64,000 nt of DNA. Origin: Flaviflagellibacter rhizophilus (GTDB taxonomy: Bacteria > Pseudomonadota > Alphaproteobacteria > Rhizobiales > Methylopilaceae). Of this stretch, positions 8,575-16,558 are shown one piece after another (position 1 is the first letter of the stretch; the number at the start of each line of letters is the position of its first letter). The notes beneath the pieces are model-generated. The model saw only the letters and a list, made by a program, of their open reading frames with translations, was not told where the DNA came from and searched no databases. A program made the translations under genes and the position numbers. Where the stretch lies: NCBI RefSeq assembly GCF_033898525.1, contig NZ_JAXAFJ010000001.1:372001-436000 (forward strand), in the 5' to 3' direction.

Positions 8575-9228
8575 TCAGCCTGCCGCGCTTGGCACCGGCG
8601 TATTCAGCAATTGCTGTTCCCAGAGGTAAGCAATGCCCGTGCCGCCAAGATGCGAGATCAGCACCTCGGTCAAGGCTTCGACGTGCTCGGTGCGCGCCCA
8701 GTCGCGCTGCCACTCACCGGCCAGGGCCATCCAGGTCATGACATTTGCGCCAGCCGCGATCATGCGCTGGATGGCGACCTCGTGGGCCTCGGTGGAGACG
8801 CCGCCCGAGGCGTCTGTGATGACGGTCACGTCCCAGCCTTCGCCCAGCGCCTGGATGACGGGCATTGCAACGCAGACTTCGGTCCAGAGGCCGGCGATGA
8901 TGAGCTGCTTGCGGCCGGTGGCCTTGACGAGATCGACCACCTTCTTGTCCTCCCAGGTGTTCACCCAGGTGCGGTCGATCACTTCCTGACCGGGGAAGAC
9001 GTCCGTAATCTGCTTGAAGAGAAGGCCACCGCGGACTGCAAGCACGCTGGTGAGGATGGTCGGAACGTTGAAGGCTTTTGCCAGCTTCGCCAGTGCGGTC
9101 ACGTTGTTGACCACGGCCTGGGGGTCATGGCTGTTCACGTTGGTCAGCTGAAAGGCCTGATGATCGATCAGGACGAGAACCGCGTCTTCAGGGCGGAGGA
9201 GGGAGTCGAGGCCGTTGCGAAAGGTCAT
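8575..9228 (-). CDS. isochorismatase-fold cysteine hydrolase (YcaC-like)
   Basis: A 217-residue cysteine hydrolase. Asp22 in VLIDHQAF and Cys119 in LWTEVCVAMP are the nucleophile-triad positions of the isochorismatase superfamily, and the length and WVNTWEDKKVVDLVKATGRKQLIIAG block match E. coli YcaC, whose substrate is unknown. Relatives hydrolyse amides such as nicotinamide or hydrazides. It is cytoplasmic and divergent from a LysR regulator 133 bp away, which is therefore its likely controller. Confidence 0.86.
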   Translation of the reverse strand: MTFRNGLDSLLRPEDAVLVLIDHQAFQLTNVNSHDPQAVVNNVTALAKLAKAFNVPTILTSVLAVRGGLLFKQITDVFPGQEVIDRTWVNTWEDKKVVDLVKATGRKQLIIAGLWTEVCVAMPVIQALGEGWDVTVITDASGGVSTEAHEVAIQRMIAAGANVMTWMALAGEWQRDWARTEHVEALTEVLISHLGGTGIAYLWEQQLLNTPVPSAAG

Positions 9229-9361
9229 GTCTATCCTCTGATGTCTTCAGCGATCTCTTCCAGACAGCACCGGCTGCTGGCGGCCCTTGTTTTGCCGTTC
9301 CTGCAGCAGCTACGGTAGCGCCGCCTGCCGGGAAGCTGTGTCGCAGAGCGGGGAACGCGCC

Positions 9362-10261
9362 ATGGAGATCGAGGATCTGCAGACCTTTGTGGAGGTTGCC
9401 GATGCCGGAGGCGTTTCAGCGGCCGCGCGGCGGCTCGGTGTCTCCAAATCGATTGTCAGCCGGCGGCTGATGCGCCTGGAAGGCGATCTCGGCGTGCAAC
9501 TTCTCGCGCGCACCACCCGCGGAGCGGCGCTCACCGAAGCCGGCGCCCTGTTCCGCGACCATGCAGCCCGCGCGTTTCTCGAGATCGAAACCGCCCGGCA
9601 GGCGATCGTTTCGGATGGGGAACTCTGCGGACGGCTTCGCGTCGCCATGCCGCTGACCTTCGGCCCTACGCATTTCACGCCCATGCTTGCGGAGATGTCG
9701 CATCGTCACCCGAAGCTCCACATCCACGCGTCCTACACCGACCGCTTCGTCGATCTCGTCGCCGAGGGGTTTGATTGCGCCGTCCGCTGCGGCACGCTGC
9801 GGGATTCCACTTTGATCGCACGCTATGTCGGGCCGATCCGGGGAACGCTGGTCGCGAGCCCGGCCTACATCAAGGAACATGGCGAGCCGGAAAAGCCGCA
9901 GGACCTGCTCACGCATTCCGTGCTCATGCAGGGCACGGAGAGCTGGCGCTTCTTGGATGGCGACGACATCGTCACCATCCAGCCCCGCGGTCACTTCAAG
10001 GCCGACAACGGCAGCGCCCTGGCGGTCGCCGCAGTCGCCGGACTGGGCATTGCTCAACTGCCCGATTGCATCATCCACGAAGAACTGGAGGCCGGTGCGC
10101 TCGTACCGGTCATGGCCCGTTATCCCTTGCCGCGCGCTGGAGCTTTCGTGGTGCGCCCACCCGGACAGCATCCCGAGCGGAAGATCAGGGTCCTCACCGA
10201 ACTGCTGGTCGAACTGTTTCAGCGCGACCCGCGCTTCAGCGATCACTCGGCACGCGGTTAG
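9362..10261 (+). CDS. LysR-family transcriptional regulator
   Basis: The N-terminal winged HTH (residues 1-60, MEIEDLQTFVEVADAGGVSAAARRLGVSKSIVSRRLMRLE) is followed by a LysR substrate-binding domain (RLRVAMPLTFGPTHFTPMLAEM; AVRCGTLRDSTLIARYVG). It belongs to the CrgA/PecT-like group by the AVRCG block. The start at 9362 places the HTH at the usual distance from the N-terminus; an upstream in-frame extension is not family-like. Divergence from the YcaC-like gene suggests that gene is its target, with autoregulation. Pirin lies downstream on the same strand after a 194-base gap. Confidence 0.92.
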   Translation: MEIEDLQTFVEVADAGGVSAAARRLGVSKSIVSRRLMRLEGDLGVQLLARTTRGAALTEAGALFRDHAARAFLEIETARQAIVSDGELCGRLRVAMPLTFGPTHFTPMLAEMSHRHPKLHIHASYTDRFVDLVAEGFDCAVRCGTLRDSTLIARYVGPIRGTLVASPAYIKEHGEPEKPQDLLTHSVLMQGTESWRFLDGDDIVTIQPRGHFKADNGSALAVAAVAGLGIAQLPDCIIHEELEAGALVPVMARYPLPRAGAFVVRPPGQHPERKIRVLTELLVELFQRDPRFSDHSARG

Positions 10262-10455
10262 GCTCCGAGCGCAGCGTCACGTTCCTCCCTGCGGAACACC
10301 GTTGCGCGCGATTTGCGTCTAGTTCCCGCCTCGGCTCAAGGGTAATGGGAAGCCAATGGCCCTGCTGGCAGCGGAGCTTGCGCGGCGAAAAAGACTCCCG
10401 GCCCGAACGCCCCGCTTTCATCAGCCAGTTTGCGTCCACCCACGGAGATCACCGC

Positions 10456-11391
10456 ATGAGCTGGAACCCGGCCCTTGAACCGGCCTGCCCCGACGAGGTG
10501 TCGATCGACTCGATCGAGACCCTCATCGTTCCGCGCAGCCGCGACCTTGGCGGCTTCGAGGTGCGCCGTGCCCTGCCCGCGCCGAAGCGCCAGATGGTCG
10601 GCCCCTTCATCTTCTTCGATCAGGTCGGCCCGGCGGAGTTGCTCACAGGCCAGGGGATCGATGTCCGGCCGCATCCCCATATCGGCCTCGGCACCGTGAC
10701 CTATCTGTACCGCGGCGACTTCCATCATCAGGACAGCACCGGTGCCGACCAGATGATCCATCCCGGCGCGGTGAACTGGATGGTCGCCGGGCGCGGCGTC
10801 ACCCACTCCGAACGCACGACGCCGGAAGGCCGCAGCGGCCCCCAGAGCCTGTTGGGCGTCCAGACCTGGGTGGCCTTGCCGGAGAGCCACGAAGACGTGG
10901 CGCCGAGCTTCGAGCATCACGGCAAGGAAAGCCTGCCCGTGATTGAGGACCGGGGCGTGTCGGTCCGCCTGATCCTCGGGCGCGCCTACGGGGAGAACGC
11001 TCCCGCAACGATGTTTTCGGACACCTTCTATGCCGATGTCGCGCTCGAGGCCGGGCGCCTGCTGCCCATGCCGGACGATCACGAGGATCGCGGCATCTAC
11101 ATCATCGAGGGTTCGATCCTGATCGCCGGTCAGGAGTTCTCGGCATCCCAGATGATGGTCTTCCGCCCCGGGGACAAGATCACCGTCGCGGCCGGAAGCC
11201 GGGGCGCGCGGCTGATGATCCTGGGCGGCGCGACTTTTGGGGGGCCACGTTACATCTGGTGGAACTTCGTGGCGTCTTCGCAGGAGCGCATCGAGGAAGC
11301 CAAAGCGCAATGGCGTGCGCAGAACTGGGGCAAGGGACGCTTCGATCTGCCGATCAACGACCGCAACGAGCACATCCCACTGCCGGATTGA
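10456..11391 (+). CDS. pirin family protein
   Basis: A bicupin of 311 residues. RPHPHIGLGTVTYLYRG supplies the two metal His of the N-terminal cupin, and GRGVTHSERT supplies the third His and the Glu, matching the Fe-binding set of pirin. Bacterial pirins act as quercetin dioxygenases or as redox-linked regulators; which applies here cannot be told. The start at 10456 is set by GGAG at 10444-10447; a long in-frame extension upstream overlaps the LysR gene and is rejected. The gene is probably expressed alone or with the LysR gene. Confidence 0.9.
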   Translation: MSWNPALEPACPDEVSIDSIETLIVPRSRDLGGFEVRRALPAPKRQMVGPFIFFDQVGPAELLTGQGIDVRPHPHIGLGTVTYLYRGDFHHQDSTGADQMIHPGAVNWMVAGRGVTHSERTTPEGRSGPQSLLGVQTWVALPESHEDVAPSFEHHGKESLPVIEDRGVSVRLILGRAYGENAPATMFSDTFYADVALEAGRLLPMPDDHEDRGIYIIEGSILIAGQEFSASQMMVFRPGDKITVAAGSRGARLMILGGATFGGPRYIWWNFVASSQERIEEAKAQWRAQNWGKGRFDLPINDRNEHIPLPD

Positions 11392-11510
11392 CCACGCCAT
11401 TACGGAGATCTCAGCGGCGGAAGTGCAGAGACGCGTGACGGGCTCTCTTCCGACCGCACGCATCGGCAGCATTGAAGTGGGGCCCTAATCTTTGCCGGGC
11501 AATTCCTGAG

Positions 11511-11735
11511 CTAGAGCTTTATCATCGGCCCAATGGCCGTCTTCTCCCGCGTGAAGTAGAAGCCGTCCGTTGCTATAGCTGCATCGGCGTCTTCCCGCTC
11601 CGGGAACCGGGCCGGTTCGACGCGCCGGAAGTCGTCCCAATAGCCCCGCTCATCGATCGTCGGCAGCGCGGTCAATCCATCCACCGGCATGACCGCCCAG
11701 ATTTTGGAGCGCTCTGTTCCGCGCACCCAGTTCAT
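11511..11735 (-). CDS. small hypothetical protein downstream of TRAP genes
   Basis: A 74-residue frame from ATG 11735 (MNWVRGTERSKIW) to 11511. GAGAGAA just upstream serves as a ribosome site; an in-frame GTG six codons earlier is an alternative. The protein is rich in charged and aromatic residues (GYWDDFRRVEPARFPEREDADAAIATDGFYF), has no signal or membrane segment, and matches no family I recognise. It follows dctM on the same strand by 65 bases, so it may be part of the TRAP transcript. The frame also runs open far upstream across dctM in high-GC DNA, which weakens the coding argument. Confidence 0.5.
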   Translation of the reverse strand: MNWVRGTERSKIWAVMPVDGLTALPTIDERGYWDDFRRVEPARFPEREDADAAIATDGFYFTREKTAIGPMIKL

Positions 11736-11800
11736 GATGATCCATTCTCTCACATCGTGTCTCCAAGACTTGCGCTGGGTCCTGAACGGAGGATCGCGCG

Positions 11801-13081
11801 TCAGTCCTTCATGTAGTTCGGGAGCCAGGTGCTCAGTTCGGGCACCGCGATCAGCACGATGGTGAAGACCACGATCGTGACGAAGAACGGAATGTTGGCC
11901 CGGAACACCTGGATCTGATCGACGCCGGCAATGCGGCCGGCAATGATAGAGGCGATGCCGATCGGCGGATGCAGCTGCCCGATGACGACTGCCATCACCA
12001 TCAGCACGCCGAACTGGATGAGGTCGATGTTGAAGGCGAGCAGCGTTGGCAGAATGGCCGGCACCAGCACCGGGATGAGCGGATCCAGCACCATGCCGGC
12101 GACCACCGCGAGCAGCACGAGGATGGCGATGCGCAGGAACATGCTGTCGGAGAACGTGACCGCTTCCACGAACGTTGCGAGAGCCTGGGGAACGCCGGCG
12201 TTTGCCAGCGCCACCCCGAGGGTTCCGGAGAGCCCCACCATGACAAGCAGTTCGCCGGAAAGCTGAACCGCAGAAATGCAGGACCTGTAGAATTCGGCCC
12301 AGCTCAGCGAGCGATAGATGAAGCCCGCCAGGGCTGCCGCATAAACCACGCCGAACGCGCTGCCCTCCGTCGGCGTGAAGACGCCGACCGAAGTGCCTCC
12401 GACGATGATGGCGGGCATGCCCATGGCCAGCAGACCGCGTCGGAAGGTCAGCGCGATCTCTGCGAAGGAGAGATCCCCGTGGCGTGGAAAGTTGCGGCGG
12501 CGGGCGAGGATGAAGACCACGCCCATGAACAACAGGCCGAGGATGATGCCGGGGATGAGGCCTGCCAGGAACAGCGCGCCCAACGATGTTCCCGTCACTG
12601 CGGAGTACAGGATCATGGGCGAACTCGGAGGGATCAGCGGCCCGACGCCGGAGGACGAGGCGCAGGTCGCCGCCGAGAACGCCGGCGAATAGCCTGCCCG
12701 CTTCATCGCCGGGATGGTGATCGACCCGGTGCCCGCAATATCCGCGGTGGACGAGCCGAACATGCCGCCCAGAAAGATGCTTGTCAGCACGTCGACCTGC
12801 GCAAGGCCGCCCTTCAGCCAGCCGACCAGCGAATGCGCGAAGTCGAACAGCCGCACCGATAGCCCGCCGACATTCATCAGCACGCCTGCCAGCACGAAAA
12901 GCGGAAGCGAAATCAGCGTGTAGTCGCTGATGCCGTTGACCATCGCCTGCGGCACGACGAGAGCCCACTGCCCTGCGATGACGAGACCGATGGCGACCGA
13001 GCCGAGCAGTGCCGCGACCATCGGCACTCCCCCGATCAGCATGACGACGAGGAGGCCAATTCCAAACAGAGCGCCGAACAT
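11801..13081 (-). CDS. dctM: TRAP transporter large permease (DctM)
   Basis: A 426-residue inner-membrane protein of the DctM/SiaM family with about twelve helices. Family landmarks are FLGGMFGSSTADIAGTGSITIPAMKRAGYSPAFSAA and the following GVGPLIPPSSPMILYS. It couples Na+ to import of an organic anion with DctP and DctQ. It begins 3 bases after the dctQ stop. The substrate is unknown; the divergent Asp/Glu racemase-like enzyme suggests a dicarboxylate or substituted malonate/maleate. Confidence 0.93.
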   Translation of the reverse strand: MFGALFGIGLLVVMLIGGVPMVAALLGSVAIGLVIAGQWALVVPQAMVNGISDYTLISLPLFVLAGVLMNVGGLSVRLFDFAHSLVGWLKGGLAQVDVLTSIFLGGMFGSSTADIAGTGSITIPAMKRAGYSPAFSAATCASSSGVGPLIPPSSPMILYSAVTGTSLGALFLAGLIPGIILGLLFMGVVFILARRRNFPRHGDLSFAEIALTFRRGLLAMGMPAIIVGGTSVGVFTPTEGSAFGVVYAAALAGFIYRSLSWAEFYRSCISAVQLSGELLVMVGLSGTLGVALANAGVPQALATFVEAVTFSDSMFLRIAILVLLAVVAGMVLDPLIPVLVPAILPTLLAFNIDLIQFGVLMVMAVVIGQLHPPIGIASIIAGRIAGVDQIQVFRANIPFFVTIVVFTIVLIAVPELSTWLPNYMKD

Positions 13082-13084
13082 GGA

Positions 13085-13663
13085 TCAGGCTTCCTTCCGT
13101 GCGTCGCGGACGCCTTCGATCACGAAGGCGGCGAAGACGAGGCCCGCGCCTATGAGCAGCGCGGAGGTAAACCAGCCGGTCGGCAGGTCGAGGTAAAGCG
13201 TGGTGTCGCCGCCGAACATGGTGAGGTACTGGAATCCGCCGATCGCCAGAAACGCAAAGGCCGCGGCGGAGATGAACTGCGAGCCCACGATCAGCGCCCG
13301 CCGGGGGCGCGGCGGCAGCTTCTCGACGAAATAGTCGATGCGGATCATGTCGCGGCGGCGGATGGAGAGGTACACGCCCGACATCGCCAGCCACGGCATC
13401 AGCGAGACGATGATCTCATCGGCCCAGATAAAAGAATTGCTGAAGAGGTAGCGCGAGAGGGCATTGCAGAAGACGAGCATGGTCATGCTCAGAATACAGC
13501 CCGCGCCCACGGCCCCGATCACCCCGTCCACGATGCGCTCGATCAATGTGCCTTCGCCAGCGTCCCTGAGCTCGATTGTCCGCAGGGCCTCGTAATCGGG
13601 CTGCAACCGGACAGGTGTTCCGTCGCCGGCATAGTCCACGGGCTCGCGTGGGCTCGTACTCAT
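13085..13663 (-). CDS. dctQ: TRAP transporter small permease (DctQ)
   Basis: A 192-residue protein with four membrane helices in the C-terminal 145 residues and the DctQ pattern FSNSFIWADEIIVSLMPWLAMSGVYLSIRRRDMIRIDYFVEKLP. The N-terminal 40 residues are hydrophilic and longer than in most DctQ proteins. A hairpin separates it from dctP. It is the TRAP scaffold subunit. Confidence 0.9.
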   Translation of the reverse strand: MSTSPREPVDYAGDGTPVRLQPDYEALRTIELRDAGEGTLIERIVDGVIGAVGAGCILSMTMLVFCNALSRYLFSNSFIWADEIIVSLMPWLAMSGVYLSIRRRDMIRIDYFVEKLPPRPRRALIVGSQFISAAAFAFLAIGGFQYLTMFGGDTTLYLDLPTGWFTSALLIGAGLVFAAFVIEGVRDARKEA

Positions 13664-13686
13664 CGGGGTCCGTCCTCAAACGTTGT

Positions 13687-13714
13687 GGACGCGCGGCGCC
13701 GTGGCCGCGCGTCC
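13687..13714 (-). other. intercistronic hairpin between dctP and dctQ
   Basis: GGACGCGCGG (13687-13696) and CCGCGCGTCC (13705-13714) form a perfect 10-bp GC stem with an 8-base loop just after the dctP stop. No T-run. The position fits a 3' stabilizer or partial terminator that favours binding-protein expression. Confidence 0.6.
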
Positions 13715-13720
13715 GGAGTG

Positions 13721-14713
13721 TCACTGCGCGGCAGCGGCGAGGACGTCCTTGGCGAGTTGCTCGCCTGCGATCTTGCCGACGGCGGCGTAGAGCGGCTCTG
13801 ATTTTTGCTTGAAGCTCTCGAGGTCGATCTCGGAGACGGTGATCTTCCCGCTGTCGCGGAGCTTCACGACGAGGTCGGCATCCTTGGCCGCACCCATCTC
13901 CCGCACCTTCTTCGCGGCATCGAGTGCAGCTTCCTTCACGGCCGTCTTCTGCGCGTCGCTCAGGCTCTCATATTTCTTGAGGTTCATGACCAGAGTACAG
14001 GGTGTGTAGACGTGGTTCGAGATCGAGATGTGCTTCTGCACTTCGTGGATAGAGCGGATGACGATGTCGTCCAGAGGGTTCTCCTGCCCGTCGATCGTGC
14101 CGCTCTGCAGCGCCAGGTAGACCTCCGAAAAGCTCATATTCATCGGGGAGGCGCCGAGGGTCTTGAACATGAGCACGCGGGTCGGGCTGCCCGGCACGCG
14201 GATCTTCATGCCCTTGAAGTCGGCGGGGGTCTTCACGGCGCGAACATTGTTGGTGATCTGGCGGAAGCCGATCTCGCCGAAGGCCAGCACTTCAAGGCCG
14301 GCGCGCTCGCGCATCGAGGTGCGGAGCCGCTCGCCGATCTCTCCGTCGACGACCTTCGCCACGGCGGCGCGGTCCTTGAAGATGAAGGGCATGTCGAAGA
14401 CGGACCAGCTCTTGTCGAGACCCACTGCGTCCGAACCCATGGGGTAGACGTCGATCTGGCCGGTGCGGATTTGCTGCATGTGGACGTTCTCGTCGCCCAG
14501 TGCGCCCGAGTGGAAGAACTCGTATTCGAAGTCCGCCCCGAGCTTGGCCTTCAAGTTGTCCGCAAAGGTCTGCATCAGCACCGTGTCCAGCGCACCCTGG
14601 GGCGAGTCACCGGCCATCCTCATCTTCAAGGGTGCGGCGAATGCCGGCATGCCGAGGAGCACGGTGCCCAGCGCAGCGGCGAAGATCGAGCGGGCGAAAG
14701 TTGCGCGGTTCAT
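13721..14713 (-). CDS. dctP: TRAP substrate-binding protein (DctP)
   Basis: A 330-residue periplasmic protein of the DctP family, with signal peptide MNRATFARSIFAAALGTVLL to AFAAP. The conserved MKIRVPGSPTRVLMFKTLGASPMNMSFSEVYLALQSGTIDGQENP region contains the arginine that binds the substrate carboxylate and the helix used to classify TRAP receptors. Ending the gene at 14713 is supported by AGGAG upstream and by the signal peptide; the longer upstream frame is not needed. First gene of the TRAP operon, reading away from the isomerase-like gene. Confidence 0.94.
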   Translation of the reverse strand: MNRATFARSIFAAALGTVLLGMPAFAAPLKMRMAGDSPQGALDTVLMQTFADNLKAKLGADFEYEFFHSGALGDENVHMQQIRTGQIDVYPMGSDAVGLDKSWSVFDMPFIFKDRAAVAKVVDGEIGERLRTSMRERAGLEVLAFGEIGFRQITNNVRAVKTPADFKGMKIRVPGSPTRVLMFKTLGASPMNMSFSEVYLALQSGTIDGQENPLDDIVIRSIHEVQKHISISNHVYTPCTLVMNLKKYESLSDAQKTAVKEAALDAAKKVREMGAAKDADLVVKLRDSGKITVSEIDLESFKQKSEPLYAAVGKIAGEQLAKDVLAAAAQ

Positions 14714-15198
14714 GTCTGGCTCCTGAAGGATACGGGCCTGGAAGCCCGCTGCTGGAACCATAGATCGAAGTAATGCGTCAGACGCGTCAATGTTATTTTG
14801 AACAATTATCCCGGATGCGTGAATGTTTGTGCAGTTGACGCGTTTTTGTGCGGACGACTGATGAAGCACTGATCATGGTATCAGCATCGATAACAAGTAG
14901 AAACGGCCTCGACTTGCGAGCTTTACAGCGCGCAATCCGAAGCTATCTTGTATTCATCCGATGCGTATTGACGATGAGAAATTGATCTGCCGTCCGACGC
15001 CCTCATCAGAGCCGTCAAGCATCTCGATCATTGGAACGATCGCAACTAGTAAAATCAAGGGCGCTGGATCAGGTTTTCCGAATACACGGCTGGTCTCACC
15101 TCAGCTTTTCGGAGCCGAGGCTTTCGACAATCATGTCCTCGCACGACTGGACCCCCCGGACGTGATCCCGGATGTTCGACCGAATTGCGAGGCGAGCC
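14714..15198. promoter_or_regulatory. divergent TRAP/isomerase promoter region with GCGTCA repeats
   Basis: An AT-richer 485-base gap. The hexamer GCGTCA occurs twice in direct orientation at 14775-14780 and 14784-14789, and inverted as TGACGC at 14837-14842; the nine-base arms ACGCGTCAA (14782-14790) and TTGACGCGT (14835-14843) are perfect inverted copies 44 bases apart. They lie 60-130 bases upstream of dctP, where an activator or a looping repressor could bind. No regulator gene is adjacent. The 300 bases nearest the isomerase gene show nothing I can name. Confidence 0.45.
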
Positions 15199-15966
15199 AT
15201 GATTCAAGAACATCTTCCGTTCCGTCCGGATGGCGACGGCTACAAGGCGCGGATCGGCCTGATCTACATCGCGTCCAGCGTCGTGATGGAAGCTGAGATG
15301 TGGGCCATGGCCGCGGAAGGCGTCTCCGTGCACACGACGCGCATCCATCTGCCGAAGGTGACGATCGAAGGCATCGAAGAGATGATGGGCACGCCTGTGC
15401 TGGAGCAGTCCGCCCGCCTGCTCGGATCGGCGCCCATCGACGTGCTGTGCTTTGGCGGCACGAGCGCCTCCTTCCTGCGCGGCACAGCGTATGACCATGC
15501 GCTGACGGCCAAGCTGAAGGAATGGGCGCCCGGTCCCAAGATCACCACCGCCTCGACGGCGACCCTGGCCGCCCTCGCCGAGGTAGGTGCCGGCAAGATC
15601 GCCCTTGCGACACCTTATGTCGATGAGATCCACCAGCGCGCCATCCGCTTTCTCGAGGAAAACGGCCACGAAGTCGTGCGCCATGGCAATCTCGGCATCG
15701 ACAAAGACCACGCGCTGGCCGATGTGCCGCTGGAGCAGGTCTTCGATCATGTGCTCTCGGTCGACCATCCCGACGCGACGGCGATCTTCATCAGCTGCAC
15801 CAATTTCCGCTCGGTCGGCGCCATCGAGGCGCTGGAGGACAGGTTGGGCAAGCCGGTCATCTCCGCCGTCCAGGCCTCGTTCTGGCACAGCCTCGACGTG
15901 CTCGATGTCAATGGCGCGAAGCCCGGCTACGGTCGCCTCTTTGCACGCCGCCTAGCTGGAGGCTGA
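15199..15966 (+). CDS. maleate isomerase / Asp-Glu racemase superfamily enzyme
   Basis: A 255-residue two-domain protein of the maleate cis-trans isomerase/arylmalonate decarboxylase group. The two catalytic cysteine regions are visible: VLCFGGTSASFLRG in the first half and IFISCTNFRSVGAIEALE in the second, with GKPVISAVQASFWHSLD near the end. The start at 15199 (MIQEHLPFRP) has GAGGCGAG upstream; an extension to 15172 is less family-like. It is divergent from the TRAP operon, so it may act on the imported anion, for example isomerising maleate or decarboxylating a substituted malonate. Exact substrate is not predictable. Confidence 0.82.
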   Translation: MIQEHLPFRPDGDGYKARIGLIYIASSVVMEAEMWAMAAEGVSVHTTRIHLPKVTIEGIEEMMGTPVLEQSARLLGSAPIDVLCFGGTSASFLRGTAYDHALTAKLKEWAPGPKITTASTATLAALAEVGAGKIALATPYVDEIHQRAIRFLEENGHEVVRHGNLGIDKDHALADVPLEQVFDHVLSVDHPDATAIFISCTNFRSVGAIEALEDRLGKPVISAVQASFWHSLDVLDVNGAKPGYGRLFARRLAGG

Positions 15967-16268
15967 ACAAGCCCGGGGTGCCACCGCGACCAGCGCCGCA
16001 GTTGGGGGGTTCCCGGCTTCGCGATCGTCGTCATGGCGAACGACATGCGGGCCAGGGCTTCTGACTGCATCGGCAGTCTCGCTGAGGCCAGGAATGCTGC
16101 CCCAGGCAGGCCGGCATCGATAACTCGCCCCGGCTCATCCTATCTGAGAACGCCGACCGTGAGTCGGGATCGACTCGATATCACCAGCGGTAGATAATTG
16201 TTAAGTTAGCAATCCCCTCCAGGGGGATTGCATTTGACTTAACCCCACCGGGGGGATAGGAGCGACAG
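15967..16268. other. intergenic region upstream of metal-sensor gene
   Basis: About 300 bases. The final 60 hold the metal-sensor operators described separately; the first 240 show no gene or convincing structure. Confidence 0.5.
16209..16258 (+). promoter_or_regulatory. paired G/C-tract palindromes, likely RcnR/InrS-type operators
   Basis: GCAATCCCC (16209-16217) and GGGGATTGC (16223-16231) are perfect 9-base arms around TCCAG. A second G/C-tract palindrome, with CCCC and GGGG cores and outer TA/TA, spans about 16240-16258. TTGACT at 16234-16239, a plausible -35, lies between them. Operators of the CsoR/RcnR family are G/C tracts inside AT inverted repeats, so these are very likely sites for the repressor encoded 10 bases downstream. 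Confidence 0.75.
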
Positions 16269-16547
16269 ATGTCCGCTGATCATATTCACACTCACCACGC
16301 CGACATCGCGAAACGGCTGAAGCGAGCGGAAGGCCATTTGCGGACTGTCGTGACGATGATCGAGGGCGGCCGATCCTGCCTGGACATCGCCCAGCAGCTC
16401 CATGCGGTCGAGAAGGCCATCGGACAGGCCAAGCGGACGCTGATCCAGGACCATCTGGATCACTGCCTTGAAGAGACCGTCGGCGCTCTGCCCCGCGACA
16501 AGCGAGGACCGATCGACGAGTTCAAGGAAATAACGAAGTATTTATGA
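16269..16547 (+). CDS. CsoR/RcnR-family metal sensor, InrS-like ligand set
   Basis: A 92-residue all-helical repressor (DUF156). Cys37, His62 and Cys66 occupy the CsoR W-X-Y positions, and His5 sits 32 residues before the Cys, the place of RcnR His3 and cyanobacterial InrS His21. The set His-Cys-His-Cys therefore equals that of the nickel sensor InrS rather than RcnR (His-Cys-His-His) or plain Cu(I) CsoR (Cys-His-Cys). The N-terminus is also His-rich (H5, H7, H9, H10). It sits 11 bases before an Ni/Co exporter gene, so nickel or cobalt derepression of that exporter is the natural reading. Cu(I) cannot be excluded. Confidence 0.88.
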   Translation: MSADHIHTHHADIAKRLKRAEGHLRTVVTMIEGGRSCLDIAQQLHAVEKAIGQAKRTLIQDHLDHCLEETVGALPRDKRGPIDEFKEITKYL

Positions 16548-16558
16548 GGGGTTGAGGG

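Noticed and set aside
9775..10455. Long open frame upstream of and continuous with pirin
   Set aside because: It overlaps the LysR gene in another frame, is Arg/Pro-rich shadow sequence, and pirin has its own ribosome site at 10444.
11736..13394. Possibility that the small 74-residue protein is the end of a 627-residue protein
   Set aside because: The upstream part is the out-of-frame shadow of dctM (Arg/His-rich) and lacks any domain; dctM itself is certain.
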